This document shows positions 51,484-64,000 of a DNA stretch of 64,000 nucleotides, in pieces. Positions within the stretch are counted from its first letter, which is position 1; each line of letters opens with the position of its first letter. Source of the stretch: Hydrogenophilales bacterium 16-64-46. GTDB taxonomy: Bacteria; Pseudomonadota; Gammaproteobacteria; Burkholderiales; Thiobacillaceae. A program made the translations under genes and the position numbers. Under the pieces are notes generated by a model, which searched no databases, was not told where the DNA came from, and saw only the letters and a program-made list of their open reading frames with translations. Location of the stretch: assembly GCA_002281775.1 (NCBI GenBank), contig NCGY01000002.1:248001-312000 (forward strand), written 5' to 3'.

Positions 51484-53094
51484 TCAATCCTTGAAGCGGC
51501 CGCGCACACCGGTGCGCGCCCCACCACGATTCTCGTGACCCGCGCTGCTGCGGGCAGCACCTTGACCACTACTGCCCGGATTGCGATTACCGTAGCTGCG
51601 CGCGGCCGGCTTGGCCTTGGCTTGCGCCTTGGCTTCGCGCTCACGGCGCGCCCAGTATTCCACGCTGTTGCCGTCGACATCAGGTTTCGCCGTCGGCTCT
51701 TCCTGTGGCACGCGGTTGCCCCAGACACGCTGCGCGCGATCGGTCGACGCCACTTCAGCAAAACGGCTGCCGCGCGGCGCATCGAAACGATTGCCGCGGT
51801 CACGGTTGTCGCGGTTTTCTCCGCGCGGCTGGGCCGCACCGTAGCTGCGCGGCTCCTTGTTGTTCCAGGCGCGCTTCTCGCCAAACCCGCGCCCACCGTC
51901 CTGACCGCGTGGCCGGTTGCCGCCACCGGGCCGGCCGGAACCGGGAGCCGGCTTTTGCGTCGGCTCCAGCCCGGGCAGGGTGTGGACGTCGATACGGTTG
52001 CCGGTGTAGCGCTCGATCGCGCGCACCAGACCGCCTTCGCGCATGCCCGCCAGGCTAACGGCGATGCCGGTACGACCGGCACGGCCGGTGCGGCCGATGC
52101 GGTGGACGTAGTCCTCAGCCTGTCGCGGCAGGTCGAAGTTGATGACGTGGCTGATGCCGGCCACATCGATGCCGCGTGCAGCCACGTCGGTGGCCACCAG
52201 CACCTTGGTACGGTTGTCGCGCAGGCGCTGCAGCGCGCGGTTGCGCTGGCCCTGCTGCATGTCGCCGTGCAGCGAATCCGAGGCGAAGCCGGAATCAGCA
52301 AGCAGGTCGGAAATCTCTTCCGCGCTTTTCTTGGTGGCCGCAAACACGATCGCCTGGGTCAGGTCCACATCGCGCAGCACGCTGTCGAGCAAGCGCATCT
52401 TGTGGTCCATGTTGTCGGCGTAGAGCAGACGCTGTTCGATCTTGGCATCCTGCTTGGGCGCAGCCTCGATCTCGATGCGCAGCGCGTCCTTGGTCAGTTC
52501 GTTGGCGAGGTTGCCCACTACCCCGTCGAGCGTGGCCGAGAACAGTAGCGTCTGGCGCTCGCTCGGGCAGCGTGCTGCGATGGCCTGGATGTCGTCGACA
52601 AAGCCCATGTCCAGCATGCGGTCGGCCTCGTCCAGCACCAGCACCTCAAGACGCGAGAAATCGAGCTTGCCGCGCTCCAGATGGTCGATGAGACGACCCG
52701 GCGTTGCCACCACCACGTCCACCGGCTGGGCAATGCGCTTGGCCTGCAGGCCGAACGGCGCGCCGCCCACCAGACAGGCGGTACGGAAACGGCGCAGGTC
52801 TTTGCCGTACTTCATGGCCGATTTTTCCACCTGCAACGCCAGTTCGCGGGTGGGCGTGAGCACCAGCACGCGCGGGCCGATGCTCTTGACCTTGGGTTCG
52901 GTCTGCAGACGCTGGATCGACGGCAACAGGAAAGCGGCGGTCTTGCCGCTACCGGTATGCGAGGACACCAGCAGATCGCGCCCGGTCAGCGCGGCCGGCA
53001 CGGCCTGCATCTGCACCGGCGTCGCGGTTTCGTAGCCGGCTTCAAGTATGGATTTGAGGATGAGGGGATCGAGCCCCAGTTCTGAAAAACTCAT
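51484..53094 (-). CDS. DEAD-box ATP-dependent RNA helicase
   Basis: A 536-residue helicase with Q motif (YETATPVQMQAVP), motif I SSHTGSGKTAA, PTRELA, TPGRL, DEAD (LVLDEADRMLDMGF), SAT and the C-terminal HRIGRTGRAGR. Residues after about 380 form a basic, Gly/Arg/Asn-rich tail (RGGGNRPRGQ...-like stretches) typical of RhlE/SrmB-like proteins that act in ribosome assembly or RNA decay. The exact subgroup cannot be fixed by eye. The 349-base upstream region (53095-53443) holds no gene and may be a long cold-inducible leader, which is an inference. Confidence 0.93.
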   Translation of the reverse strand: MSFSELGLDPLILKSILEAGYETATPVQMQAVPAALTGRDLLVSSHTGSGKTAAFLLPSIQRLQTEPKVKSIGPRVLVLTPTRELALQVEKSAMKYGKDLRRFRTACLVGGAPFGLQAKRIAQPVDVVVATPGRLIDHLERGKLDFSRLEVLVLDEADRMLDMGFVDDIQAIAARCPSERQTLLFSATLDGVVGNLANELTKDALRIEIEAAPKQDAKIEQRLLYADNMDHKMRLLDSVLRDVDLTQAIVFAATKKSAEEISDLLADSGFASDSLHGDMQQGQRNRALQRLRDNRTKVLVATDVAARGIDVAGISHVINFDLPRQAEDYVHRIGRTGRAGRTGIAVSLAGMREGGLVRAIERYTGNRIDVHTLPGLEPTQKPAPGSGRPGGGNRPRGQDGGRGFGEKRAWNNKEPRSYGAAQPRGENRDNRDRGNRFDAPRGSRFAEVASTDRAQRVWGNRVPQEEPTAKPDVDGNSVEYWARREREAKAQAKAKPAARSYGNRNPGSSGQGAARSSAGHENRGGARTGVRGRFKD

Positions 53095-53443
53095 GGCAAA
53101 CCTTTATTCAATGCGCACAGGCGCAAACACGGCCGCGCCAGACTGTACGTCCGACAGGCCACAAAATACGAACCGGAAAGCAGGCTGGTCATGGCGGCGT
53201 TGCGCCGGATCAGGCCGTATCGATAACGGATCGCGTCGATCACATCGGCGCCAACCGCAGGACTTGTCGCTGCCGGAGAAAGTTCACCAGCGGCACAAAA
53301 GAGAGGTCGAGGACGATGGGGCTGTGAGTACAGTCCCGAGACACGGCGGCATGGAGCTTGCCTGTCTGCTGCTGTGAACACAACTCCATGGAGTCTATCA
53401 GAAAAAACTGATGCTCCGGCAAGTATTTTTACCAGCGGCGCGC

Positions 53444-55216
53444 TCAGGCGGGATGGTGGTAGAGCTTGCGGTACAGGCCGTCGCGGCCGATCAGCTCCTC
53501 GTGCGCGCCGCTTTCCACCACGCGACCGTTTTCAAACACCAGGATGCGGTCGGCCTCGCGCACCGCCGACAGGCGATGTGCAATGATGAGCGTGGTGCGT
53601 CCATCAAGGAAGGCGTGCATCGCGGCGTGCAGGTTGCGCTCGGTATCGGTGTCGAGCGCCGAGGTCGCCTCGTCGAGAATGACCACGCGCGGGTTGGCCA
53701 CGATCATGCGCGCAATCGCCAGCCGCTGGCGCTGCCCGCCCGACAGCCGCACCCCCTGCCGGCCCACCACGGTGTCGAGCCCCTGCGGCAGCGCGGCGAT
53801 GATGTCTTTCAACTGTGCGATTGCCAGCGCCTGCCATAGTGCCGCGTCGCCCACCTCGCGACCGAGCGTGAGGTTGGCACGTACGCTGTCGTTGAACAGG
53901 ACTGGATGCTGCAGCACCACCCCCACATGCTCGCGCACCGTTTCCCAGCCGATGTCCGTCACCGGCGCGTCGCCATACAGCACGCGCCCGGCGCGCGCGG
54001 GATACAAACCCAGCAGGGCCTGCACCAGCGTCGACTTGCCGCCGCCGGAGGCGCCCACCAGCGCCACCTTCTCGCCCGGCGCAATCGCCAGGCTCACGTC
54101 GTCGAGCACCGTCTCGCCGCCGTCTTCGTAGGAAAAGCTCAGATGCTCCAGCGTGATGCCCACGGTTGTTTTCCCGGCAAAGGGGTCGCGTGACGCCGGG
54201 AATGCCGGCTCGTCCTTCATCCCCAGGAGCGCATTGATCCGGCCCAGCGCGCCCTGCGCGGCATACCAGGCGTACTGCAGGTTCACCAGTTCCTGCACCG
54301 GCGTCATCATGAACCAGAGGTAGCCGAACACGGCGAGCATTTCGCCAATGGACAGGTCGGAGAACACCACCATCAGCATCGCCACCGCTCGGAACACGTC
54401 GAAGCCGGCGAGGAAAATGAAGAACGCCACGCGACTCATGGCGTCAGATTTCCAGGCAAAAGCGGCGGCGTGGGTGCGGATGTCCGCAGCCCTCTCGCGC
54501 ACCCGCGCCAGGTAATGCTTTTCCCGGTTCATCGCGCGGATCTGGGTGAGCGCGTCGAGCGTTTCCGCCAGCGCGTCCTGAAACACCTCGAACGCACGGT
54601 TCTCGCGCCGCTTCATGTCCTTGACGCGCTTGCCCAGCAGGGTGGAGAACAGGATCACCGGCGGGTTCAGCAACAGGATCACCAGCGCCAGCTGCCAGTG
54701 CATCCAGAACAGCACGCCTGCCACGCCGACCAGCGTGAGCACCGACACCACAAAGCCCGAGATCGATGCGCCGAGAAAGCTGTCGATGGCATTGAGATCG
54801 GTGACGAAATGCGACGTCACCCGCCCCGCGCCCACGGTTTCAAATTCCGACAGGGCTATCCGTGAGAGCCGGTTCAGCATCCGCCCCCGGATGCGGTACA
54901 CCACGTCCTTCGCCAGCAGCGAAAAGCTGCGGCTCTGCCACACGTTGAGCAGAATCGACGCCAGCCGCAGGAACAGGGTCAGCAAGAGCGCCGTCGCGAT
55001 GAACAGCACCGGCCCGTGCCACGCAGGCGGCGTGGCGTCTGCGATCCAGTCCACGAAGCGGCCGGGATGGCCGAGCAGAACCTCGTCCACCATCAACGGC
55101 AGCAACAGCGGCACGGGCACAGCCGCGATTACGGCCAGGATCGCCACAAGATTGGCCTGAACCAGGCGACGTCGATGGCTGCGGATATCGGCCGCGATGG
55201 CCTGCCAGGTCAGCAT
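53444..55216 (-). CDS. ABC exporter (fused membrane and ATPase domains)
   Basis: A 590-residue half-transporter with six membrane helices (about 25-320) and an ATPase domain (about 350-585). The ATPase shows Walker A LVGASGGGKSTLVQALLG, signature LSGGQRQRLAIARMI, Walker B VVILDEATSALD and H-loop IIAHRLS. It belongs to the type-IV exporter group that includes MsbA and multidrug exporters; the substrate cannot be told from sequence. The ATG at 55216 (MLTWQAIAADIRSHRRRLVQ) is chosen; longer in-frame frames run through mnmE. It lies 55 bases after mnmE. Confidence 0.9.
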   Translation of the reverse strand: MLTWQAIAADIRSHRRRLVQANLVAILAVIAAVPVPLLLPLMVDEVLLGHPGRFVDWIADATPPAWHGPVLFIATALLLTLFLRLASILLNVWQSRSFSLLAKDVVYRIRGRMLNRLSRIALSEFETVGAGRVTSHFVTDLNAIDSFLGASISGFVVSVLTLVGVAGVLFWMHWQLALVILLLNPPVILFSTLLGKRVKDMKRRENRAFEVFQDALAETLDALTQIRAMNREKHYLARVRERAADIRTHAAAFAWKSDAMSRVAFFIFLAGFDVFRAVAMLMVVFSDLSIGEMLAVFGYLWFMMTPVQELVNLQYAWYAAQGALGRINALLGMKDEPAFPASRDPFAGKTTVGITLEHLSFSYEDGGETVLDDVSLAIAPGEKVALVGASGGGKSTLVQALLGLYPARAGRVLYGDAPVTDIGWETVREHVGVVLQHPVLFNDSVRANLTLGREVGDAALWQALAIAQLKDIIAALPQGLDTVVGRQGVRLSGGQRQRLAIARMIVANPRVVILDEATSALDTDTERNLHAAMHAFLDGRTTLIIAHRLSAVREADRILVFENGRVVESGAHEELIGRDGLYRKLYHHPA

Positions 55217-55271
55217 GGGAAGGTACGCGCCGACAAAAGGGAATGCGAGGCAGCCAGCATATCGCGTCTGT

Positions 55272-56618
55272 CTATTTGCCGATGCAGAACGAGCCGAAAA
55301 TTTCGCCCAGCAGATCATCGGCACTGAATACGCCGGTGATTTCCGACAACGCGCCCTGCGCCAGCCGCAGCTCCTCGGCAAAGAGTTCGAGTTGCGGTGC
55401 GGCGACCCGGCTAGCCTGCAGGTGCTGCGCCGCCCGCGACAGGGCCTCCAGATGGCGGGTACGGGCGATGAAGCTGCCTTCGCCGGCACTCTGCCAGCCC
55501 GCTGCCTGCAGCAAGCGCTCGCGCAGGGCGTCCACACCCGCGCCGGTGCGGGCCGACAGCCAGATCTCATCGCCGATCATACGCGGGGCTTCGCCGGTGG
55601 CGTCGATCTTGTTGTGCAGGGTCAGACGCGGAATCGCCGGCACGCGCGCAAGGATTGCGGCCTCTTCCCGGCCCATGCCGTGCGCCGCATCGACCAGCAG
55701 CAACACCACGTCGGCGCGTTCGATGGCGTCCCAGGTGCGGGCGATGCCCATCTTCTCCACCGCGTCGTCGGTCTCACGCAGGCCGGCCGTGTCGACAATA
55801 TGCAGCGGCACGCCGCGAATCTGGATCGCCTCGCGCACGGTGTCGCGCGTGGTGCCGGCAATGTCGGTGACGATCGCCGCCTCGAAGCCCGCCAGCTGGT
55901 TGAGAAGGCTGGATTTACCGACATTTGGCTGGCCCACCAGCACCACCGACAGACCCTCGCGCAGCAGCGCGCCCTGCCGGGCCTGCGCGCGCACTGCTGC
56001 CAGCGCCGCGTCGAGCCGGTCTAGCTGGCCGTAGGCGTCGGCTGCCCTCAGGAAATCGATTTCTTCCTCGGGAAAATCCAGTGTCGCTTCGACCAGCGTG
56101 CGCAGGCGGATCAGGCCGTCGAGCAGTTCATTCACCCGCGCCGAAAACGCCCCGGACAGCGAACGCACCGCCGAGCGGGCGGCTTCGGCCGAGACCGCGT
56201 CGATCAGGTCGGCGACCGCTTCGGCCTGGGCCAGATCCAGCTTGCCATTCAGGAAGGCTCGACGAGAAAACTCCCCCGGTTCAGCCAGCCTGGCACCCAG
56301 CGCCAAGCAGCGCTGTAACAGCAGATCGAGCACCACCGGGCCGCCGTGGCCCTGGAGTTCGAGGATGGAATCCCCGGTGAACGAGTGGGGTGCCGGGAAA
56401 TACAGCGCGAGGCCGGTATCGAGCGGACTGCCGTCGGCATCAAGAAAATCGGTATAGGTTGCGTGGCGCGGAACCGGCAGCCGGCCCAGAAGCGTATTGG
56501 TCAGCCGCGTGATGTCGGTCGCATCGCCCGACACCCGCACCACCCCCACGCCACCGCGCCCCGGCGCGGTGGCAATGGCGGCAATGCAATCAGGCTTTCT
56601 TGTTGGCGGGGGTGGCAC
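55272..56618 (-). CDS. mnmE: tRNA modification GTPase MnmE (TrmE)
   Basis: MnmE pairs with MnmG to modify wobble U34. The protein has the tetrahydrofolate-binding N-terminal domain ([20 protein letters not shown]), an inserted Ras-like GTPase (G1 [15 protein letters not shown] near 215, [10 protein letters not shown]) and the conserved C-terminus ending CIGK with the active Cys. The start is uncertain. GTG 56618 gives a 448-residue protein with about 10 residues before the conserved core and overlaps yidC by 29 bases; ATG 56654 would give 460. Confidence 0.94.
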   Translation of the reverse strand: MPPPPTRKPDCIAAIATAPGRGGVGVVRVSGDATDITRLTNTLLGRLPVPRHATYTDFLDADGSPLDTGLALYFPAPHSFTGDSILELQGHGGPVVLDLLLQRCLALGARLAEPGEFSRRAFLNGKLDLAQAEAVADLIDAVSAEAARSAVRSLSGAFSARVNELLDGLIRLRTLVEATLDFPEEEIDFLRAADAYGQLDRLDAALAAVRAQARQGALLREGLSVVLVGQPNVGKSSLLNQLAGFEAAIVTDIAGTTRDTVREAIQIRGVPLHIVDTAGLRETDDAVEKMGIARTWDAIERADVVLLLVDAAHGMGREEAAILARVPAIPRLTLHNKIDATGEAPRMIGDEIWLSARTGAGVDALRERLLQAAGWQSAGEGSFIARTRHLEALSRAAQHLQASRVAAPQLELFAEELRLAQGALSEITGVFSADDLLGEIFGSFCIGK

Positions 56619-58227
56619 TTTCAACCTGGCGGTTGATGGCCCACTGCTGCGCAATCGAGAGGATGTTGTTCACCACCCAGTACAGCACCAGACCCGCCGG
56701 GAAGAAGACAAACATCACAGTGAACGCCACCGGCATGATCATCATGATCTTGGCCTGCAACGGGTCCATCGGTTGCGGATTCAGTTTCACCTGCAGGATC
56801 GAGGTGATGCCCATGATGATCGGCAAGATGAAATACGGGTCCGGCGCGGTCAGATCGGTGATCCAGCCCAGCCACGGCGCGCCGCGCATTTCCACCGCCG
56901 CCAGCAGCACCCAGTAGAGCGCGATGAAGACCGGAATCTGGATCAGGATGGGCAGGCAGCCGCCCAGCGGGTTGATCTTCTCGGTCTTGTACATCTCAGC
57001 CATGGCCTGATGCAGCTTGGCGCGGTCATCGCCGTAGGTTTCCTTCAGGCGTTGCAGTCGTGGCGTCAGCGTGCGCATCTTGGCCATCGACTTGTAACCG
57101 GCGGCCGACAGCGGATAGAGCACCAGCTTGATCAGGATGGTGAGGATGATGATCGCCCAGCCCCAGTTGCCGACGATGCGCTCGATCTTTTCCAGCGACC
57201 AGAAAATCGGAAACGCCAGCGGCGTCAGCCAGCCATAGTCACGCGTGAGGTCCAGCCCCGGCGCGGTCTTTTCCAGCACTGTCTGGGTCTGCGGCCCCGC
57301 ATACAGCGGCACGGTGAAGGTCTTTTCCTGGCCCGGGGCCAGCACGCCTTCGCCCAGGATCATGCCGGACGAGTACAGGCCTTCGCCCAGATTCTTGGCG
57401 AAGAATTCGCGCTTGATCTTGCCCTGCGGCAACCAGGCCGCCACGAAATGGTGCTGCACCATGCCGGCCCAGCCGTCGCTCGCCACCTGGTCAAACTCGC
57501 CCTTGCCCTCGGCGATGTGCTTGAACGTCACCTTCTGGAACTTCTTGGCCTCGGTATAGAAAGCCGGGCCGGTGTAGGTGTAGAGGAAGAACGACTCGCC
57601 GCGCGGTGCCTGATCATGGCGGACAAACTGGTAGTACGGCGCGAGTTCCAGCGGCTGCGTGCCGCCGTTGACGACCCGGGTGCGCACGCCGATTTCGTAG
57701 CTGCCGCGCTTGAAGACATAGATTTTTTCCACCCGCACGCCCGTAGCCGGATCGGTCCAGCTCATGGGTACCTCGACCTGCGCCGCGCCTGCCGCCAGAC
57801 GATACGTGCCCGGCGTCAGGGTATACACGCTGCGATGGTTGGGCAGGTTCTTGCCGACCAGTCCGCTCTGCGCCGTGTAGGGGCGCGCCTGGCTGTCCTC
57901 GAACAGCGTGAAGATGTCTTTCCGGTTATCGGTTTCGCGATATTTCAGCAGTTGCAGATCGCGCAGATCGCCGCCGTTGGCGTCGAGCGTGGCACGCATC
58001 AGATCGGTTTCCACCACCGCGCGCGCGCCCTTTGCGAGGGCGGTCTGGGTAGGCGTGGCCGAGGCATTGAGCGTCTGGCTGGGTGCAGGGGCCGCCGTCG
58101 CGGCGGGTGCGGACTGGGTCACCGCCGGTGCAGTGGGCTGCGGCGCGTGTTTGGCCTGCCACGATTCCCACAGCAGAAGCAGCGAGAAGGAAAAGACGAT
58201 GAAGAGGATCAGCCGCTGATTATCCAT
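56590..58227 (-). CDS. yidC: Membrane protein insertase YidC
   Basis: The 545-residue YidC inserts and folds inner-membrane proteins, including ATP synthase subunits a and c encoded in this window. It begins [20 protein letters not shown] (first membrane helix) and has a large periplasmic beta domain (about 60-340). The five-helix insertase core includes [20 protein letters not shown], then [20 protein letters not shown] and [20 protein letters not shown]. Its start overlaps the rnpA end by 8 bases. There is no yidD between rnpA and yidC. Confidence 0.97.
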   Translation of the reverse strand: MDNQRLILFIVFSFSLLLLWESWQAKHAPQPTAPAVTQSAPAATAAPAPSQTLNASATPTQTALAKGARAVVETDLMRATLDANGGDLRDLQLLKYRETDNRKDIFTLFEDSQARPYTAQSGLVGKNLPNHRSVYTLTPGTYRLAAGAAQVEVPMSWTDPATGVRVEKIYVFKRGSYEIGVRTRVVNGGTQPLELAPYYQFVRHDQAPRGESFFLYTYTGPAFYTEAKKFQKVTFKHIAEGKGEFDQVASDGWAGMVQHHFVAAWLPQGKIKREFFAKNLGEGLYSSGMILGEGVLAPGQEKTFTVPLYAGPQTQTVLEKTAPGLDLTRDYGWLTPLAFPIFWSLEKIERIVGNWGWAIIILTILIKLVLYPLSAAGYKSMAKMRTLTPRLQRLKETYGDDRAKLHQAMAEMYKTEKINPLGGCLPILIQIPVFIALYWVLLAAVEMRGAPWLGWITDLTAPDPYFILPIIMGITSILQVKLNPQPMDPLQAKIMMIMPVAFTVMFVFFPAGLVLYWVVNNILSIAQQWAINRQVESATPANKKA

Positions 58228-58636
58228 GGGACGCAAGTATGGTGGGTGTCGTGGCCAATTCGGGCCAGGTATCGCGGGCACGCCGACCGGCACGGGAAAG
58301 CGCCGAAGCGAGTGCTCGCACTTCCTCGCCCGGGACCGGTATGGCAAGCAGCCTTACGACGAAATCGCAGGCAGGGAGTTCGGCAAAGCACTGACGAAAA
58401 CTTTCGCGGGCACACCGCTTGACGCGGTTGCGATCTACTGCACGCGGCAGAATGCGCTTGCCCACGACCAGCCCGAGCCGGGGATGGCCCGACTGGTTGG
58501 GCCGCGCCATCACCAGATAGGCATCTGTCCGGGCACGCTGGTTCTCGGCAAATACCCGGTCGAACTCGGCCGGTTTCGTCAGGCGCGCGTCATGAAAACG
58601 AACGCCCGACGCCGGGTTGGGACTCGCGTCGATCAG
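58220..58636 (-). CDS. rnpA: Ribonuclease P protein component, apparent CTG start
   Basis: The protein subunit of RNase P, which binds the catalytic RNA for tRNA 5' maturation. The core [16 protein letters not shown] and the RNR motif [20 protein letters not shown] are clear. No ATG, GTG or TTG occurs in frame between the rpmH region and the core. The likely start is CTG at 58636-58634, which overlaps the rpmH TGA exactly as ATGA junctions do. That gives 138 residues. The only upstream canonical start in frame is an ATG at 58897, which would embed the whole of rpmH, as described for Thermus. Confidence 0.9.
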   Translation of the reverse strand: MIDASPNPASGVRFHDARLTKPAEFDRVFAENQRARTDAYLVMARPNQSGHPRLGLVVGKRILPRAVDRNRVKRCARESFRQCFAELPACDFVVRLLAIPVPGEEVRALASALSRAGRRARDTWPELATTPTILASHG

Positions 58637-58767
58637 ACCGCCAGGCGGGCGCGGCCCTTGGCGCGGCGGGCATTGATCACGGCGCGGCCGGCCTTGGTCT
58701 TCATGCGGGCGCGGAAACCGTGGGTGCGCTTGCGGCGAACGGTGGAAGGTTGATAAGTCCGTTTCAT
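58633..58767 (-). CDS. rpmH: 50S ribosomal protein L34
   Basis: A 44-residue, very basic protein of standard length and sequence: [20 protein letters not shown], then [20 protein letters not shown]. It is the first gene of the rpmH-rnpA-yidC-mnmE operon on the minus strand, divergent from dnaA. Its stop overlaps the proposed CTG of rnpA. Confidence 0.98.
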   Translation of the reverse strand: MKRTYQPSTVRRKRTHGFRARMKTKAGRAVINARRAKGRARLAV

Positions 58768-58820
58768 GATCGTCGATCCTCGTGAATACGCCGCCTCGTC
58801 CAGCCCGGCAACACCGGGCA

Positions 58821-58862
58821 GAGAAAAATTGGCAAAAAAATCCGTTGAAAAACCGCGTATTA
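58821..58862. other. AT-rich stretch in the rpmH-dnaA gap
   Basis: An A-rich segment with AAAAATT, AAAAAAAT and AAAAAC runs, in an otherwise GC-rich region. It is near a perfect DnaA box at 58930, so it is a possible unwinding element of the origin or a promoter region. Confidence 0.4.
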
Positions 58863-58929
58863 GACCCGCCCGCCCCAGCTGCTGTCAAGCCTGACACGCA
58901 TCCCGCCCTCGCTGCGCCGACAAGCGGCC

Positions 58930-58938
58930 TGTGGATAA
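58930..58938 (-). promoter_or_regulatory. DnaA box upstream of dnaA
   Basis: TGTGGATAA, the complement of the perfect box TTATCCACA, 67 bases before the chosen dnaA start. It could act in autoregulation of dnaA and/or origin function. Confidence 0.7.
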
Positions 58939-59004
58939 GCAGAGCGATGCGGAGTAAGATTGCCGTTTACGCCGATGCCGCTTTCCACCCCCTCCTCCCC
59001 GACC

Positions 59005-60342
59005 ATGGATGCCTTCTGGGATCTCTGCCAAGAGCGCTTTCGCGCCAGCCTGACCCAGCAGCAATTTTCCACCTGGATCAAACCGCTGTTGTTCGAGCAC
59101 GCGGGGGAAGGTGACGTGCGCATCCTGGCCCCCAACCACTTCGTGATGGACTGGGTGCGGGAAAAATTCGCCGAACACATCGAAACCTGGGCCCAGGAAT
59201 TCCACGGCAAGCCGGTTGCTGTGCAATACGCCCTCACCCGCAAACCCGTCGCCCCGCGCAACCCGCCCCCGCAGGCCGCGCCGGCTGCCGCGACCCCGGC
59301 AGCAGCCATACCAACCGGCGGCAGCATACGCATCAATCCGGGCTTCAACTTCGACAATTTCGTCTCCGGCCGGGCCAACCAGCTGGCACGCGCCGCTGCC
59401 CTGCAGATTGCCGACAACCCGGGCGTGGCCTACAACCCGCTGTTCGTCTACGGCGGCGTGGGCCTGGGCAAGACCCACCTGCTGCATGCCATCGGCAACA
59501 CCGTGCGACAGAACAATCCGGACGCGCGCATCCATTACATCCACGCCAACGATTATGTCGACGACGTGGTCAAGGCCTATCTGAACAAGCAGTTCGACGA
59601 CCTCAAGCGGCGCTATATGTCGCTCGACCTGCTGCTGGTCGACGACATCCAGTTTCTGGCCAAGAAGGACCGCACGCAGGAAGAGTTCTTCTACGTCTTC
59701 AATTCCCTGATCGAAAACAAGAAGCAGATTGTCATCACCTGCGACACCTTCCCAAAGGAAATCACCGGTCTCGACGACCGCCTGAAATCCCGCTTTGCCT
59801 GGGGTCTCACCGTGGCGGTCGAGCCGCCCGAACTCGAAATGCGTGTTGCCATCCTCTTGGCCAAGGCGCGCGAAGACCAGATCAAGCTTGACGAGAGCGT
59901 GGCGTTTTTCATCGCCAAGCAGGTGCGCTCGAACGTGCGCGAGCTCGAAGGTGCGCTGAAACGCGTGGTGGCGTTCTCGCGCTTCCACGAAAAACCGCTC
60001 TCCCTCGATCTGGTGAAGGAAGCCCTGCGTGACCTGATTGCCGCGTCCTCGCGCATCGTCTCCATCGAAAACATCCAGAAGACTGTCGCCGACTACTACA
60101 AGATCAAGGTCGCCGACATGTTCTCCAAGAAACGCACCCGCAACCTGGCCCGGCCGCGCCAGGTTGCCATGGCGCTCGCCAAGGAACTGACCAACCAAAG
60201 CCTGCCGGAAATCGGCGAATCCTTTGGTGGCCGCGACCACACCACAGTGATCCACGCCTGCCGCAAGGTGGCCGAATTGCGAGAGACCGAGGCCGACATC
60301 GGCCGCGACTATCTGGTGTTATTACAAACGCTGACAGGCTGA
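59005..60342 (+). CDS. dnaA: Chromosomal replication initiator DnaA
   Basis: DnaA binds DnaA boxes and melts the origin. The 445-residue form starts [20 protein letters not shown] (domain I). A Pro/Ala-rich linker (about 85-115) and the AAA+ domain with Walker [17 protein letters not shown] (near 150) and LLVDDIQFL follow. Domain IV carries the box-binding helix-turn-helix [15 protein letters not shown]. In-frame starts at 58975 and 58960 (TTG) are possible and would add 10 or 15 residues. Replication genes dnaN and gyrB follow. Confidence 0.97.
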   Translation: MDAFWDLCQERFRASLTQQQFSTWIKPLLFEHAGEGDVRILAPNHFVMDWVREKFAEHIETWAQEFHGKPVAVQYALTRKPVAPRNPPPQAAPAAATPAAAIPTGGSIRINPGFNFDNFVSGRANQLARAAALQIADNPGVAYNPLFVYGGVGLGKTHLLHAIGNTVRQNNPDARIHYIHANDYVDDVVKAYLNKQFDDLKRRYMSLDLLLVDDIQFLAKKDRTQEEFFYVFNSLIENKKQIVITCDTFPKEITGLDDRLKSRFAWGLTVAVEPPELEMRVAILLAKAREDQIKLDESVAFFIAKQVRSNVRELEGALKRVVAFSRFHEKPLSLDLVKEALRDLIAASSRIVSIENIQKTVADYYKIKVADMFSKKRTRNLARPRQVAMALAKELTNQSLPEIGESFGGRDHTTVIHACRKVAELRETEADIGRDYLVLLQTLTG

Positions 60343-60520
60343 GGATGAAATGTGGACAAACCGCGTGTATCCGAGCCCCAAGCAAATTCCATCCCCACCC
60401 CTCCCGCTGGACGCAGTCCTTATCCACAGGGAGAAAACACAACAAGCTGTTGATTCGTAAAACGAAAAGTACTTACTCCCAATTTTTGGCGTCTCTTATT
60501 ACGAATACCAGGAATATAAA
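60343..60520. other. Probable origin-associated dnaA-dnaN intergenic region
   Basis: This 178-base gap contains a perfect DnaA box TTATCCACA (60420-60428) and a one-mismatch box on the other strand, TGTGGACAA (60351-60359). An AT-rich stretch (about 60434-60520) leads to dnaN. With the strand switch at 58.8-59.0 kb, parS sites nearby and dnaA adjacent, it is one of two candidate oriC segments. The other is the rpmH-dnaA gap. Confidence 0.5.
60420..60428 (+). promoter_or_regulatory. DnaA box between dnaA and dnaN
   Basis: Perfect TTATCCACA, 101 bases before the dnaN ATG. Confidence 0.7.

Positions 60521-64000
<3,480 letters not shown>

Noticed and set aside
51298-52548. 416-codon open frame on the plus strand
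   Set aside because: Antisense shadow of the helicase C-terminal tail.
53091-53381. 96-codon open frame upstream of the helicase
   Set aside because: No ribosome site, no family and atypical Cys/Arg composition; the 53095-53443 gap is treated as non-coding.
56497-58422. 641-codon open frame on the plus strand
   Set aside because: Antisense shadow of yidC.
58885-60255. 456-codon open frame on the minus strand
   Set aside because: Antisense shadow of dnaA.

Overview
The window is about 64 kb of a GC-rich betaproteobacterial chromosome that spans the replication-origin neighbourhood. The gene order rpmH-rnpA-yidC-mnmE facing dnaA-dnaN-gyrB, and mnmG-rsmG-parA-parB-atpIBEFHAGDC-glmU-glmS, is typical of Betaproteobacteria. 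Thiobacillus-like or related sulfur-oxidising genera are plausible, but that is an inference from synteny and general protein character only, because no database search was possible. Nearly all bases are assigned to genes, and there is no prophage, insertion sequence or CRISPR array.

Layout. 1-4 kb: ilvD (5' end only), divergent lgt, a VanZ-like protein, tRNA-Ala(CGC) and katG. 4-10.7 kb: gltB and gltD, separated by a small addiction module whose toxin gene carries a frameshift in an A7 run. 10.8-16.2 kb: a sensor kinase, QseG-like lipoprotein and sigma-54 activator (GlrK-QseG-GlrR type), followed by two sigma-54 (-24/-12) promoters. The second has two upstream TGTC-N10-GACA-type sites, the motif known for enterobacterial GlrR. 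These promoters precede a DUF1328 membrane peptide and a four-gene envelope operon (EF-hand/BON fusion, small helical protein, BON protein, lipoprotein). 16.3-19.5 kb: two small secreted proteins, hemE and a Tim44-domain protein. 19.5-22 kb: priA behind an AT-rich leader with two DnaA boxes and alternative hairpins. 22-27.4 kb: an unusual operon of exported proteins (Cys-rich protein, Sel1-repeat/rhodanese lipoprotein, frameshifted DUF1036-like protein). 27.5-31.9 kb: argS, a SPOR protein, dsbA, a short-chain dehydrogenase and a NarL-type regulator.

31.9-58.8 kb is almost all on the minus strand, co-directional with replication moving left from the origin: glmS, glmU, the complete F1Fo ATP synthase operon, parB-parA, a vestigial duplicate of the parA start, rsmG, mnmG, an ABC-F ATPase, the pxpBCA 5-oxoprolinase operon, a DEAD-box helicase, an ABC exporter, mnmE, yidC, rnpA and rpmH. 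Three parS-like palindromes lie at 45.5, 46.96 and 49.1 kb. From 59.0 kb dnaA, dnaN and gyrB run rightward, so the origin should lie around 58.8-60.5 kb.

The most interesting material is the GlrR/sigma-54 envelope regulon, the exported-protein operon between priA and argS, the apparent CTG start of rnpA overlapping the rpmH stop, the parA 5'-end duplication, the interrupted gltBD operon, and the structured DnaA-box leader upstream of priA.
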